DNA of 18,053 bases from JAAXVZ01 sp964392465 (GTDB lineage: Archaea; Nanobdellota; Nanobdellia; Woesearchaeales; GW2011-AR15). The first letter of the stretch is position 1; every line of letters starts with the position of its first letter. The notes beneath the pieces are model-generated. The model saw nothing but the letters and a program-made list of their open reading frames with translations. It was not told where the DNA came from and searched no databases. A program made the position numbers and the translations under genes. Location of the stretch: NCBI GenBank assembly GCA_964392465.1, contig CAYMPC010000020.1:1-18053 (forward strand), written 5' to 3'. Below, one piece after another: positions 1-6,902 of this stretch.

Positions 1-597
1 TCTAATCTTGGAGTAAATATAACTTCTTTAATAGCAGGTCTTGGTGTTGGTGGTATTGCTGTTGCATTTGCACTTCAAAGAATCTTAGAGGATATTTTTA
101 GCTCATTTTCAATTTACTTTGACAAGCCTTTTGAAGAAGGAGATTATGTTGTGATAGGTACAGATAGCGGAACAGTACAGAAAATCGGCTTGAAATCAAC
201 AAGATTACAGACATTGCAAGGAGAAGAATTAGTTGTCTCAAATAAAGAAATGACCAGCGCAAGAATCAACAATTACAAAAAGATGACTAGAAGAAGGGTT
301 GTCTTTGGTTTTGGTGTTGAATATAATACAAGTGTTACAAAATTAAAAAAGATTAAGCAAATTATTAAAGAAATCTTTACAAAAGTAGAACTTGCGGATT
401 TAGATAGAGTGCATTTTAAATCATTTGGAGATTCTTCTTTAAATTTTGAAGTTGTATATTTTATAAATACAAAAGAGATAATGACCTATATGGACACCCA
501 AGAAAAAGTTAATCTTGAACTAAAGGAAAGATTTGAAAAAGAGAAGATTGAATTTGCTTTCCCGACAAGAACAATACTGATGCAGAAAGCAAAATAA
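1..597 (+). CDS. MscS-family mechanosensitive channel, 5' end outside window
   Basis: The reading frame is open from the first base, so the gene starts upstream and about 198 C-terminal residues are visible. The visible part opens with the pore-lining third helix typical of MscS: a glycine/alanine-rich stretch (GLGVGGIAVAFALQ, about residues 15-28 of the visible part), then FDKPFEEGDYV, the entry into the cytosolic beta domain. The alpha/beta C-terminal domain follows. Channels of this family open under membrane tension and release small solutes during hypo-osmotic shock. The N-terminal membrane helices cannot be seen, so the subfamily (small MscS or a larger YnaI/MSL type) is undecided. The stop codon lies 43 bases before the exchanger gene, which appears to have its own promoter. 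Confidence 0.93.
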   Translation, partial: SNLGVNITSLIAGLGVGGIAVAFALQRILEDIFSSFSIYFDKPFEEGDYVVIGTDSGTVQKIGLKSTRLQTLQGEELVVSNKEMTSARINNYKKMTRRRVVFGFGVEYNTSVTKLKKIKQIIKEIFTKVELADLDRVHFKSFGDSSLNFEVVYFINTKEIMTYMDTQEKVNLELKERFEKEKIEFAFPTRTILMQKAK

Positions 598-610
598 AAT
601 AATAAGAAGA

Positions 611-620
611 TTTATATTTA
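611..620 (+). promoter_or_regulatory. TATA box of the exchanger gene
   Basis: The AT-rich element TTTATATTTA is centred about 25 bases before the ATG at 641. There is no GGTGG-type ribosome binding site between them. This spacing fits transcription starting at or next to the ATG, giving a leaderless mRNA. Inferred from spacing only. Confidence 0.5.
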
Positions 621-640
621 TTTTATTTTTTCATTAGAAT

Positions 641-1606
641 ATGTTATTAAATATTTTTTTAGTATTTATAGGTATAATAATTCTAGCTTATGGAAGCGAC
701 ATAGCTATTGAGAACGCTAAAGAATTAGCCAAAAAAATGAATGTATCTGAGTTATTTGTTGGTCTCACTGTTGCTTCAATTGGTTCTTCTCTTCCAGAAA
801 TATTGACTGGTGTTATGTCAGGTGTACAAATTCTTCTTAATCCCGGAAATCCCGAATATCATATTTATTCTTCAGGAATAGCTGTAGGAAATATTGTTGG
901 ATCAGATATAGGCCAAATTACTATTTTATTAGGGATTGTTGCTTTATTTGGCACTTTAAAAACAACAAAAGAATCCTTGAAAAGAGATGGTTTTATGCTT
1001 ATATTTTCTATAATATTGATGGCGCTTGTGTGTCTTGATTTGAAGATAACACAACTAGAAGGTGTTTTTCTTATTATATGCTATTTAATTTATCTCTATG
1101 TTCTTATAAGAAAAGAGGATTTCAAAAATTTACATAAAGTAAGAAAAAGGGAAATCTTGAGACTGATTAGTATAACTATTATTGGTATTTTTGCAGTTGT
1201 TGGTGCATCTTATATGGTAGTAGATAATAGCATACAAATTGCTCAGATACTAGGTGTGAGTACATATATCATTGGACTACTACTTGGACTCGGTACTTCT
1301 CTCCCTGAATTAGTTATTTCATTACAGGCAATTTTAAAAAATTCTCATTCAATTTCTATAGGAAATCTAATTGGAAGTAATATAACTGATCCTCTTTTGT
1401 CCCTGGGAGCGGGCGCATCTGTTGTAGGATTTAGTGTAATGAAATCTACTCTGTTTTTTGATATTCCTTACTGGGCATTATCTACCTTATTTGTTTTGAT
1501 TATTTTATCAAGAAAGTTAGAGATAAGAAAACATGTTGCTTTTATTTTAATAGGTATGTATTTCCTTTTTATGGCTCTAAAAATCTTTGTTCCTGCCCTT
1601 GCTTAA
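641..1606 (+). CDS. Sodium/calcium exchanger (CaCA) family antiporter, YrbG-like
   Basis: A 321-residue integral membrane protein with the inverted duplication of the cation/Ca2+ exchanger superfamily. The first alpha repeat has the pattern GLTVASIGSSLPEI (about residues 42-55) followed by GNIVGSD. The second has GLLLGLGTSLPELV followed by GNLIGSNITDPL. The acidic residue in each SLPE/GTSLPE motif is the family's cation ligand. Members swap Na+ (or H+) for Ca2+ across the cell membrane. The length matches bacterial and archaeal YrbG-type exchangers, so the gene looks complete. The ATG at 641 is favoured by the TATA box about 25 bases upstream and by the hydrophobic N-terminus, which begins the first helix at once. 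Ion specificity cannot be read from sequence. Confidence 0.92.
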   Translation: MLLNIFLVFIGIIILAYGSDIAIENAKELAKKMNVSELFVGLTVASIGSSLPEILTGVMSGVQILLNPGNPEYHIYSSGIAVGNIVGSDIGQITILLGIVALFGTLKTTKESLKRDGFMLIFSIILMALVCLDLKITQLEGVFLIICYLIYLYVLIRKEDFKNLHKVRKREILRLISITIIGIFAVVGASYMVVDNSIQIAQILGVSTYIIGLLLGLGTSLPELVISLQAILKNSHSISIGNLIGSNITDPLLSLGAGASVVGFSVMKSTLFFDIPYWALSTLFVLIILSRKLEIRKHVAFILIGMYFLFMALKIFVPALA

Positions 1607-1626
1607 AAACATTAAACTAAAATTTA

Positions 1627-1636
1627 TTAAATATAT
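1627..1636 (+). promoter_or_regulatory. TATA box of the ferric-reductase-like gene
   Basis: TTAAATATAT is centred about 24 bases before ATG 1656, in the short gap after the exchanger stop codon. No ribosome binding site lies between, so a leaderless transcript starting near 1656 is likely. This also argues against the earlier ATG at 1587. Confidence 0.5.
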
Positions 1637-1655
1637 TATTTTTAGTATTATTATC

Positions 1656-2957
1656 ATGAATAAAAGATTAGCATGGTTCTTAATTATTTTTCTATCTGTT
1701 TTGCCAGCCATTTTTTTATTTGCTTTTGGCCCTGAAAAAGATTTTTCAAGCTACAGGAATATATTACATATGTTAGCTCAGGTTACAGGATTGATAGGGA
1801 TGAATTTGTTTGCAATTACTTTCTTATTTTCAGCAAGAATTGGAATTTTAGAGGATGTTTTTGGAGGTCTTGACAAAGTATATAGAATACATCATATTTT
1901 AGGAAGAGCTTCTTTTCTGATTTTAGTACTTCATCCTTTTTTCCTGATGCTGAAATATGTTCCAGATAATATAGCTGTTATCAAATCTTTTTTCTTTTCT
2001 GGCTATTATGTTTCTATTAATTATGGAATAATTTCTTTGGTTGGTATTTTCATATTATTGTATCTGACTTTATTCACCAAGTTGAGATATCATATTTGGA
2101 AATTCACCCATGAATTTTTTGGATTGTTTTTTATTTTTGCTGTTTTACATATCTTTTTTGTTAAAGGCAGTGTGGCTCAGGATTATATCTTTAAAGGGTA
2201 TTACGCATATGCAATATTTGTTTCTTTTATTGGCATTGCTGCTTTTGCTTACAGTCTTGTTATCAGGAGAAAAATAAAAAAGACAATATATCAAATTGAA
2301 GATATAAAAAAACCTACTAAAGACATATATGATATAGTTCTTGCCCCTTTAGAAAAACCACTGCAATATAATGCTGGCCAATTTATTTTTGTGAGCTTTT
2401 TCAACAAAAAAACAGGAAGAGAGCCTCATCCTTTTTCAATTGCATCAAAATCAAACAATGAAAAAATAAGGATTATAATAAAAAACCTGGGAGATTTTAC
2501 AAGCAAACTTGGTAATTTAGAAAAAGGCGAAAAAGTAAAAGTTGAAGGTCCTTATGGGAGGTTTAATAAAGAATCAAAAAAAAATCAAATTTGGATAGCA
2601 GGGGGAATTGGCATAACTCCTTTTATTGGCATGGCTGAAGATATTTCTACTAAAAATAGAAATCATGTTTTTCTGTTTTATTCTGCAATGCAAAAAGAGG
2701 AATTTGTAAATGATGAAAGGTTTAAAGCAATTGAAAAGAAAAATAAGAAGTTTCATGTTTACACTAAAACAACTTCTAAAGAAGGATATCTTACTGCAAA
2801 GGAGATAATTCAAAAAAGCAAATCAAAAAATAATATAAATAATAATGAAGCATACATATGCGGACCAGATGCTTTCAAAGAAGCAATAAAAAAAGGGCTT
2901 ATTAAAGAAGGAATAAAAAAAGAAAATATATTTTTTGAAGATTTTAAATTAAAATAA
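1656..2957 (+). CDS. Ferric-reductase-like transmembrane flavocytochrome (NOX/FRE type)
   Basis: A 433-residue protein with two parts. The N-terminal half has about six hydrophobic helices with paired histidines for haem (HHILGRASF then LHPFF; HEFFGLF then LHIFF), the ferric reductase/NADPH oxidase membrane domain. The C-terminal half is an FNR-like module: HPFSIAS (flavin binding), EGPYGRF, GGIGITPF (pyridine-nucleotide binding) and CGPDAF near the end. The family carries electrons from NAD(P)H through FAD and two haems across the membrane to Fe3+, O2 or another outside acceptor. An earlier in-frame ATG at 1587 overlaps the exchanger by 20 bases and adds 23 residues. I prefer 1656 because a TATA box sits about 24 bases before it. 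The acceptor is unknown. Confidence 0.88.
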   Translation: MNKRLAWFLIIFLSVLPAIFLFAFGPEKDFSSYRNILHMLAQVTGLIGMNLFAITFLFSARIGILEDVFGGLDKVYRIHHILGRASFLILVLHPFFLMLKYVPDNIAVIKSFFFSGYYVSINYGIISLVGIFILLYLTLFTKLRYHIWKFTHEFFGLFFIFAVLHIFFVKGSVAQDYIFKGYYAYAIFVSFIGIAAFAYSLVIRRKIKKTIYQIEDIKKPTKDIYDIVLAPLEKPLQYNAGQFIFVSFFNKKTGREPHPFSIASKSNNEKIRIIIKNLGDFTSKLGNLEKGEKVKVEGPYGRFNKESKKNQIWIAGGIGITPFIGMAEDISTKNRNHVFLFYSAMQKEEFVNDERFKAIEKKNKKFHVYTKTTSKEGYLTAKEIIQKSKSKNNINNNEAYICGPDAFKEAIKKGLIKEGIKKENIFFEDFKLK

Positions 2958-2994
2958 GCTTAATTTTATTAACCACCTTCTTTTTTTGAACAAA

Positions 2995-3582
2995 ATGATA
3001 GTTAAGCTTTCAAAAACATACAAAAGCAGAGAAGGAAAACCTGTACTCAGAGAGATAGACACTGATATTTTTTCTATTAAATGTTATTCTTCCTGTATGT
3101 CTTGTCATCTATGTAAAGATGACTGCTGTAAAGAAGGCGCTATTGCTGATGTTGAAAATGTAAAAAAAATTTTGAAAAATGAAGAATTTTTAAAAGATAA
3201 AGTTGATATTAATCCTAAATATTTTTTCAAAGAAGTATTTAGAGATGAGGATTTTCCAAGCGGAAAAGGAACTTTCATACCAGAAAAAAATGGATCCTGT
3301 ATTTTTATTAATAAAAAGGGAAGAGGGTGCAGACTTCATACGCTTCTTGTTTCACAACACAGAGATTATCATGAACTTAAGCCAATAATATGCTGTCTTT
3401 TCCCTGTTTCTTTTGAAAAGGGAGAGTTATGTCCTGCTCCTGAATTCAATAATAAAAATTTTATTTGTTTAGAAGGAGGATCTTCTCTTTATGATGCTTC
3501 AAGAAATGAATTAAAATATTATTTTGGAGAAGATTTTGTCAGAGAGCTTGATAAGATAAGAGATTCAACAATCAAAAGATAA
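2995..3582 (+). CDS. YkgJ-like cysteine-cluster (Zn/Fe-S) protein
   Basis: A 195-residue soluble protein. Near the N-terminus is a dense cysteine group (CYSSCMSCHLCKDDCC, about residues 30-45). More cysteines follow in the C-terminal half, in GRGCRLH, PIICCLFPV and ELCPAPE. The CRLH...CCLFP arrangement is typical of the 'CxxCxxCC' YkgJ/UPF0153 type, thought to bind zinc or an iron-sulfur cluster; the biochemical role is unknown. A TTG start at 2986 would add three residues. I chose ATG 2995 because the AT-rich element near 2961-2970 is about 29 bases upstream. The stop codon is one base before the radical SAM gene, so the two are probably co-transcribed and may act on the same substrate. Confidence 0.75.
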   Translation: MIVKLSKTYKSREGKPVLREIDTDIFSIKCYSSCMSCHLCKDDCCKEGAIADVENVKKILKNEEFLKDKVDINPKYFFKEVFRDEDFPSGKGTFIPEKNGSCIFINKKGRGCRLHTLLVSQHRDYHELKPIICCLFPVSFEKGELCPAPEFNNKNFICLEGGSSLYDASRNELKYYFGEDFVRELDKIRDSTIKR

Positions 3583-3583
3583 A

Positions 3584-4927
3584 ATGAAAATTCTATTAGT
3601 AAACCTTCCTGTGCATATTCCAACAGTAATGCCTTATTCTCTTGCTATGATGAAAGCTGTTCTTGTTTCTTCTCTTGATGAAGAGATTTTTGCTATTGAT
3701 TTAAATTCTATATATCATTTTAATGAATTCCATGATTTTTATAAAAGAAAAGAAGAAGAAAATTATTTTTCATTATTAGATGAATTTGTCAATGAAACAA
3801 GACACGTATATGGAAAAATATCAAAATCTGTTGTGTTGGGAAAAATTCCAGAAGGTCATGATTTTCTTCTTAAAAAAATAATTGACAATAACCCTGATAT
3901 AGTTGCCTTCAGCATAACTTACAACAGTCAAGTTTTTTTTGCTAAGGCCATTATAAAAGAACTATTAAAAAAAGAGATTAAAGTTGTATTAGGAGGGCCA
4001 GGAGATTATTCAAAAATAAAAGAGGGTGCTGTTGTTTTGCCTGATTATGAGAAATTAATTGAATATTGTATAAGTCAAGGTGCAAAATGTAGAAAAAAAA
4101 GGAGAGTAATAAAAAAAACAAAACTGGATTTTTCTTTTTTTGATAAAAAAGAATACTTCACAAAAGATATAATATATCCTTTAAGAACTGCTTTTTCATG
4201 CCCTTACAAAAGATGTGCCTTTTGCACACATCACCAAAATATTAATTATGATAGTATAAATCTTAATTTTGTAAAAGAGAGTATAATAAATAACAAGATG
4301 AAAAAGATTTGTTTTATTGATGATGATTTTCCTATTATTCATCTTGAAAAACTTGCTGATATGCTAATCCCTTTGAAAGTCCAATGGTGGTGCCAACTTA
4401 GGCCTGTAAAAGAGCTTTTTCCTCTACTGCCGAAATTAAAGCAGTCAGGATTAAGAAGTGTTGCGTGGGGAGTTGAATCAGGATCACAGAGAATTCTTGA
4501 TTTGATACAAAAAGGAACAAATGTAGAGGATATCGAATCTATTCTTAAAAAATCTAAGGAGTTAGGAATTAAAAACCAATTATATATTATGTTCGGTTTT
4601 CCAAGAGAAACAGAAAGTGAGTTTATGAAAACAATAGAGTTCTTAAAAAAGAATAAAAAATCAATTGACCTTGTTTCTCCTAGCACTTTCGGTCTGCAAA
4701 AAGGAAGTAAAATATTCAATGAACCAGGAAAATATGGAATAAAGGATATAAAATTTATTGAAAGAACAATGCTCAGCGATAAGATTGAATATATTCCTGA
4801 AAACGGATTGACACAAATTCAGGCAGAAAACCTGAAAAAAAGATTTCTAGGAGAGCTTAATAAGATAAATAAAATACCTAGAGCAATTAATTCGTGTAAA
4901 GAACAGGTTCTTAATTTGGATCAATAG
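3584..4927 (+). CDS. Radical SAM protein of the B12-binding (COG1032-like) type
   Basis: A 447-residue protein. The N-terminal part resembles a degenerate cobalamin-binding Rossmann domain (MKILLVNLP at the start; DIVAFSITYNS and VVLGGPG further on), with no DxHxxG B12 motif seen. The radical SAM core begins at about residue 200, with cluster cysteines C206, C211 and C214. This is a CX4CX2C spacing rather than the usual CX3CX2C, a variant also known among COG1032 proteins. WGVESGSQRILD and MFGFPRETESE are strongly typical of this group. The enzyme should cleave S-adenosylmethionine with a 4Fe-4S cluster to start a radical reaction; the substrate cannot be told. It follows the cysteine-cluster gene after one base, suggesting translational coupling. 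Confidence 0.85.
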   Translation: MKILLVNLPVHIPTVMPYSLAMMKAVLVSSLDEEIFAIDLNSIYHFNEFHDFYKRKEEENYFSLLDEFVNETRHVYGKISKSVVLGKIPEGHDFLLKKIIDNNPDIVAFSITYNSQVFFAKAIIKELLKKEIKVVLGGPGDYSKIKEGAVVLPDYEKLIEYCISQGAKCRKKRRVIKKTKLDFSFFDKKEYFTKDIIYPLRTAFSCPYKRCAFCTHHQNINYDSINLNFVKESIINNKMKKICFIDDDFPIIHLEKLADMLIPLKVQWWCQLRPVKELFPLLPKLKQSGLRSVAWGVESGSQRILDLIQKGTNVEDIESILKKSKELGIKNQLYIMFGFPRETESEFMKTIEFLKKNKKSIDLVSPSTFGLQKGSKIFNEPGKYGIKDIKFIERTMLSDKIEYIPENGLTQIQAENLKKRFLGELNKINKIPRAINSCKEQVLNLDQ

Positions 4928-4994
4928 ATTTATTATTTTATAAGAAGAAAGCCTTAAAATTCAAGAGATTATTAATTTAGTTGAAATTATACTA

Positions 4995-6602
4995 TCAAAC
5001 TGTGTTTCCGCATATCCACTGTTCTGGAGGAAAATCTTTCATCAAAATACAATATCCTTTAGTACATTCTTTCCATTTTTCCATTGTGTCAGGATTGCAT
5101 GTTGAACATATATCCCAATTCTCTATTGTGCATCCGTTTTTTTCAAATATCTCTTCTAAAAGAACATCAACTTTTCCTATCTTAACATTATCAGGGTCTA
5201 TCAATTCATAATACCTAAAATCGTAAAGCCTTGTTCCTGAAAACCATTCTGCAGTAAATTCTCTTATTTGATCACTTCCCCAAGGACAGTTTTGATAACT
5301 ACTTGGGGCATTGTTATGCTGTTGAATTGCATGTGTAAACTCATGAAAAGCTAATCTTGTTAACTCTTCATCTGAAAAAGGAGTTAATCTTTCATGAAAG
5401 CAGTGTACTGCATAAATACCACAATCTGAAGGAAATGCTCCTGTTTTGCAGTATGTTCCTGGAACTGTAATATAACTTAAGCATTTATATGGCTTATTCT
5501 CAGTAAAAAAATCAGGGCCAATCTCAAAATCACATTTCTCTTCAATATAACCTTTTGCTTGAGAAAATATATATTGTAATCTCCCAAACCCACTTGAGCC
5601 TTCTGCAGGAGTGAATATGGGAAGATCATTACTAGCCATTTCAGAAGAAATGTCTTGGGGTATTTCTTGTTCTCCCTGAACTTCTGGAGTAGTATCTTCA
5701 CCTGTTATCCCAATTGAAGTTGTAAAGCCCATTGAAAGACACCATGAAGTAGGATCATCCTCACATTCTTCTGGGGTTATGATACCCCATTGTCCTGATG
5801 ATTTTTCAAGCCAAGTAAGATATACTAAATTAGACACAACATTTGCAGTTATAAGGTTTGAATTTCCATTAAGAATATCTTTATTTATTCTAATTTCTAT
5901 TGGCTTGCTCAAAAGATAACCTGTAGGAGAGATTTCATAAACAAGATTTCCTATTAAGTTAGGATTATTAAATTCTGTTTTATCTTTTAGTTTTATGCTC
6001 AAATAATCAACTGGATCATTGGTTGGACCTTCTAATTCAGTTCCTTCTTTAAACGTCAAAATAAAGTTATTATCTGGAGAAGAGAGTATTTTATCTCCAT
6101 TAGTATTATCTAAATTAAGATAATTTGATCTTGCAAATTCTTTTGAATACATATTTAGTTGAAAAACAGAACTAGAAGAAGAAATCTGTAAAGGAAAATC
6201 AACATTTACAATTAGTTTCTCTTCATTAATATCCAAAATTGCATTAATCTCTCCTTTAATTGAAACAGAATATTTTTCATTTAAATCGTTAAGCAGAGGA
6301 AACATGCATAACTCAACATCATCTACTATAAAATTAACATAATCTTCTTTTGTGCTTTCTCTTATCCCATAAATAACATTTGCCTTTTTTATGCTTTCTT
6401 CTATGCAAGAATCAAAATAATTTTGAATTCCTGCAACATCTGTCTGGAAAGATGTCGAAGCTAGCCTTTCTTTAATAACAGATTCATTTGTTTTCTGGAN
6501 NNNNNNNNNATAAGTTAGGACTAAGAAAATTCCTAATATAACGACTATGCCAACAATAACATAAAAAGAGACTTGGGTTTTGTTTTGAAAAAATGAATTC
6601 AT
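4995..6602 (-). CDS. Probable secreted HEXXH zinc metallopeptidase, crossed by an assembly gap
   Basis: About 535 residues, allowing for ten N at 6500-6509. The N-terminus is a short polar head, then a hydrophobic segment (residues 12-30), like the membrane anchor or class III-type leader of many DPANN surface proteins. The middle (40-300) is beta-rich and unrecognised. The C-terminal third has HEFTH (H420, E421, H424) with E448 or E452 as a plausible third ligand, i.e. a gluzincin-type zinc site. It also contains more than a dozen cysteines, suggesting disulfides outside the cell. The reading frame across the gap holds only if the gap length is right modulo three. No family name can be given; peptidase activity is inferred from the motif. 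No ribosome binding site is seen, fitting a leaderless start. Confidence 0.75.
   Translation of the reverse strand: MNSFFQNKTQVSFYVIVGIVVILGIFLVLTYXXXXQKTNESVIKERLASTSFQTDVAGIQNYFDSCIEESIKKANVIYGIRESTKEDYVNFIVDDVELCMFPLLNDLNEKYSVSIKGEINAILDINEEKLIVNVDFPLQISSSSSVFQLNMYSKEFARSNYLNLDNTNGDKILSSPDNNFILTFKEGTELEGPTNDPVDYLSIKLKDKTEFNNPNLIGNLVYEISPTGYLLSKPIEIRINKDILNGNSNLITANVVSNLVYLTWLEKSSGQWGIITPEECEDDPTSWCLSMGFTTSIGITGEDTTPEVQGEQEIPQDISSEMASNDLPIFTPAEGSSGFGRLQYIFSQAKGYIEEKCDFEIGPDFFTENKPYKCLSYITVPGTYCKTGAFPSDCGIYAVHCFHERLTPFSDEELTRLAFHEFTHAIQQHNNAPSSYQNCPWGSDQIREFTAEWFSGTRLYDFRYYELIDPDNVKIGKVDVLLEEIFEKNGCTIENWDICSTCNPDTMEKWKECTKGYCILMKDFPPEQWICGNTV
6500..6509. other. Assembly gap (10 N)
   Basis: Ten N lie inside the metallopeptidase gene, just after the segment coding for the membrane anchor. 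The true length is unknown, so residues around position 32 of the protein and the frame across the gap are not certain. I found no duplicated sequence on the two sides, unlike the second gap. Confidence 0.97.
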
Positions 6603-6617
6603 TACAATAATTAATAT

Positions 6618-6638
6618 GTTTATACTATTTTAATTTAT
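6618..6638 (-). promoter_or_regulatory. AT-rich promoter of the metallopeptidase gene
   Basis: On the minus strand this stretch holds AGTATAAAC and, just before it, TAAATTAAAAT. One of them, 20-30 bases upstream of ATG 6602, is the probable TATA box. The exact element is not clear. Confidence 0.35.
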
Positions 6639-6704
6639 CTGATTAATAGTATTATAGTATTTAAATAAAAGTAGAGAAGCCACAATACATATATTAAAGT
6701 AAAA

Positions 6705-6830
6705 CGCCGCGGGAGAGATTTGAACTCTCGTATCCTTACGGACAGCGGATATTTGTAGGCTATTTGTGGTAATCTTAAAGACAAAAGTCCTTAGCAATCC
6801 ACCGCAATAGCCGGGCTATGCGACCGCGGC
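6705..6830 (-). tRNA. tRNA-Ser(GCU) with an intron of about 41 bases
   Basis: A type II tRNA on the minus strand. The acceptor stem GCCGCGG (6824-6830) pairs fully with CCGCGGC (6706-6712), and the discriminator is G, as in archaeal tRNA-Ser. No CCA is encoded. The D arm has a GCA/TGC stem. The T arm is GAGAG-TTCAAAT-CTCTC. The anticodon stem GTGGA pairs with TCCGC at 6745-6749 only if an intron is removed. The loop then reads TTGCTAA with anticodon GCU (6793-6795), decoding AGC/AGU. The variable arm is GTCC-GTAA-GGAT. Mature length is about 85, as expected for tRNA-Ser. Confidence 0.9.
6751..6791 (-). other. Intron of tRNA-Ser(GCU)
   Basis: These 41 bases interrupt the anticodon loop at the standard 37/38 position. 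Their removal is needed to form the anticodon stem. Only three of four pairs form in the central bulge-helix-bulge helix (TTGC against ACAA), so the motif is slightly degenerate and the borders could shift by a base or two. Confidence 0.7.
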
Positions 6831-6855
6831 ATATTTGTTTTAGAAATAAATTTTG

Positions 6856-6865
6856 TTTTTATACT
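6856..6865 (-). promoter_or_regulatory. TATA box of tRNA-Ser
   Basis: AGTATAAAAA on the minus strand is centred about 30 bases upstream of the mature 5' end at 6830, so transcription would begin within a few bases of the tRNA. Confidence 0.5.
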
Positions 6866-6902
6866 TTTCTCAATAATTCAATAATATCTTAATTTAGAAT
6901 TT

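Noticed and set aside
1587..1655. Earlier ATG for the ferric-reductase-like gene
   Set aside because: It overlaps the exchanger end, lacks a ribosome binding site, and runs through the likely TATA box of the start at 1656.
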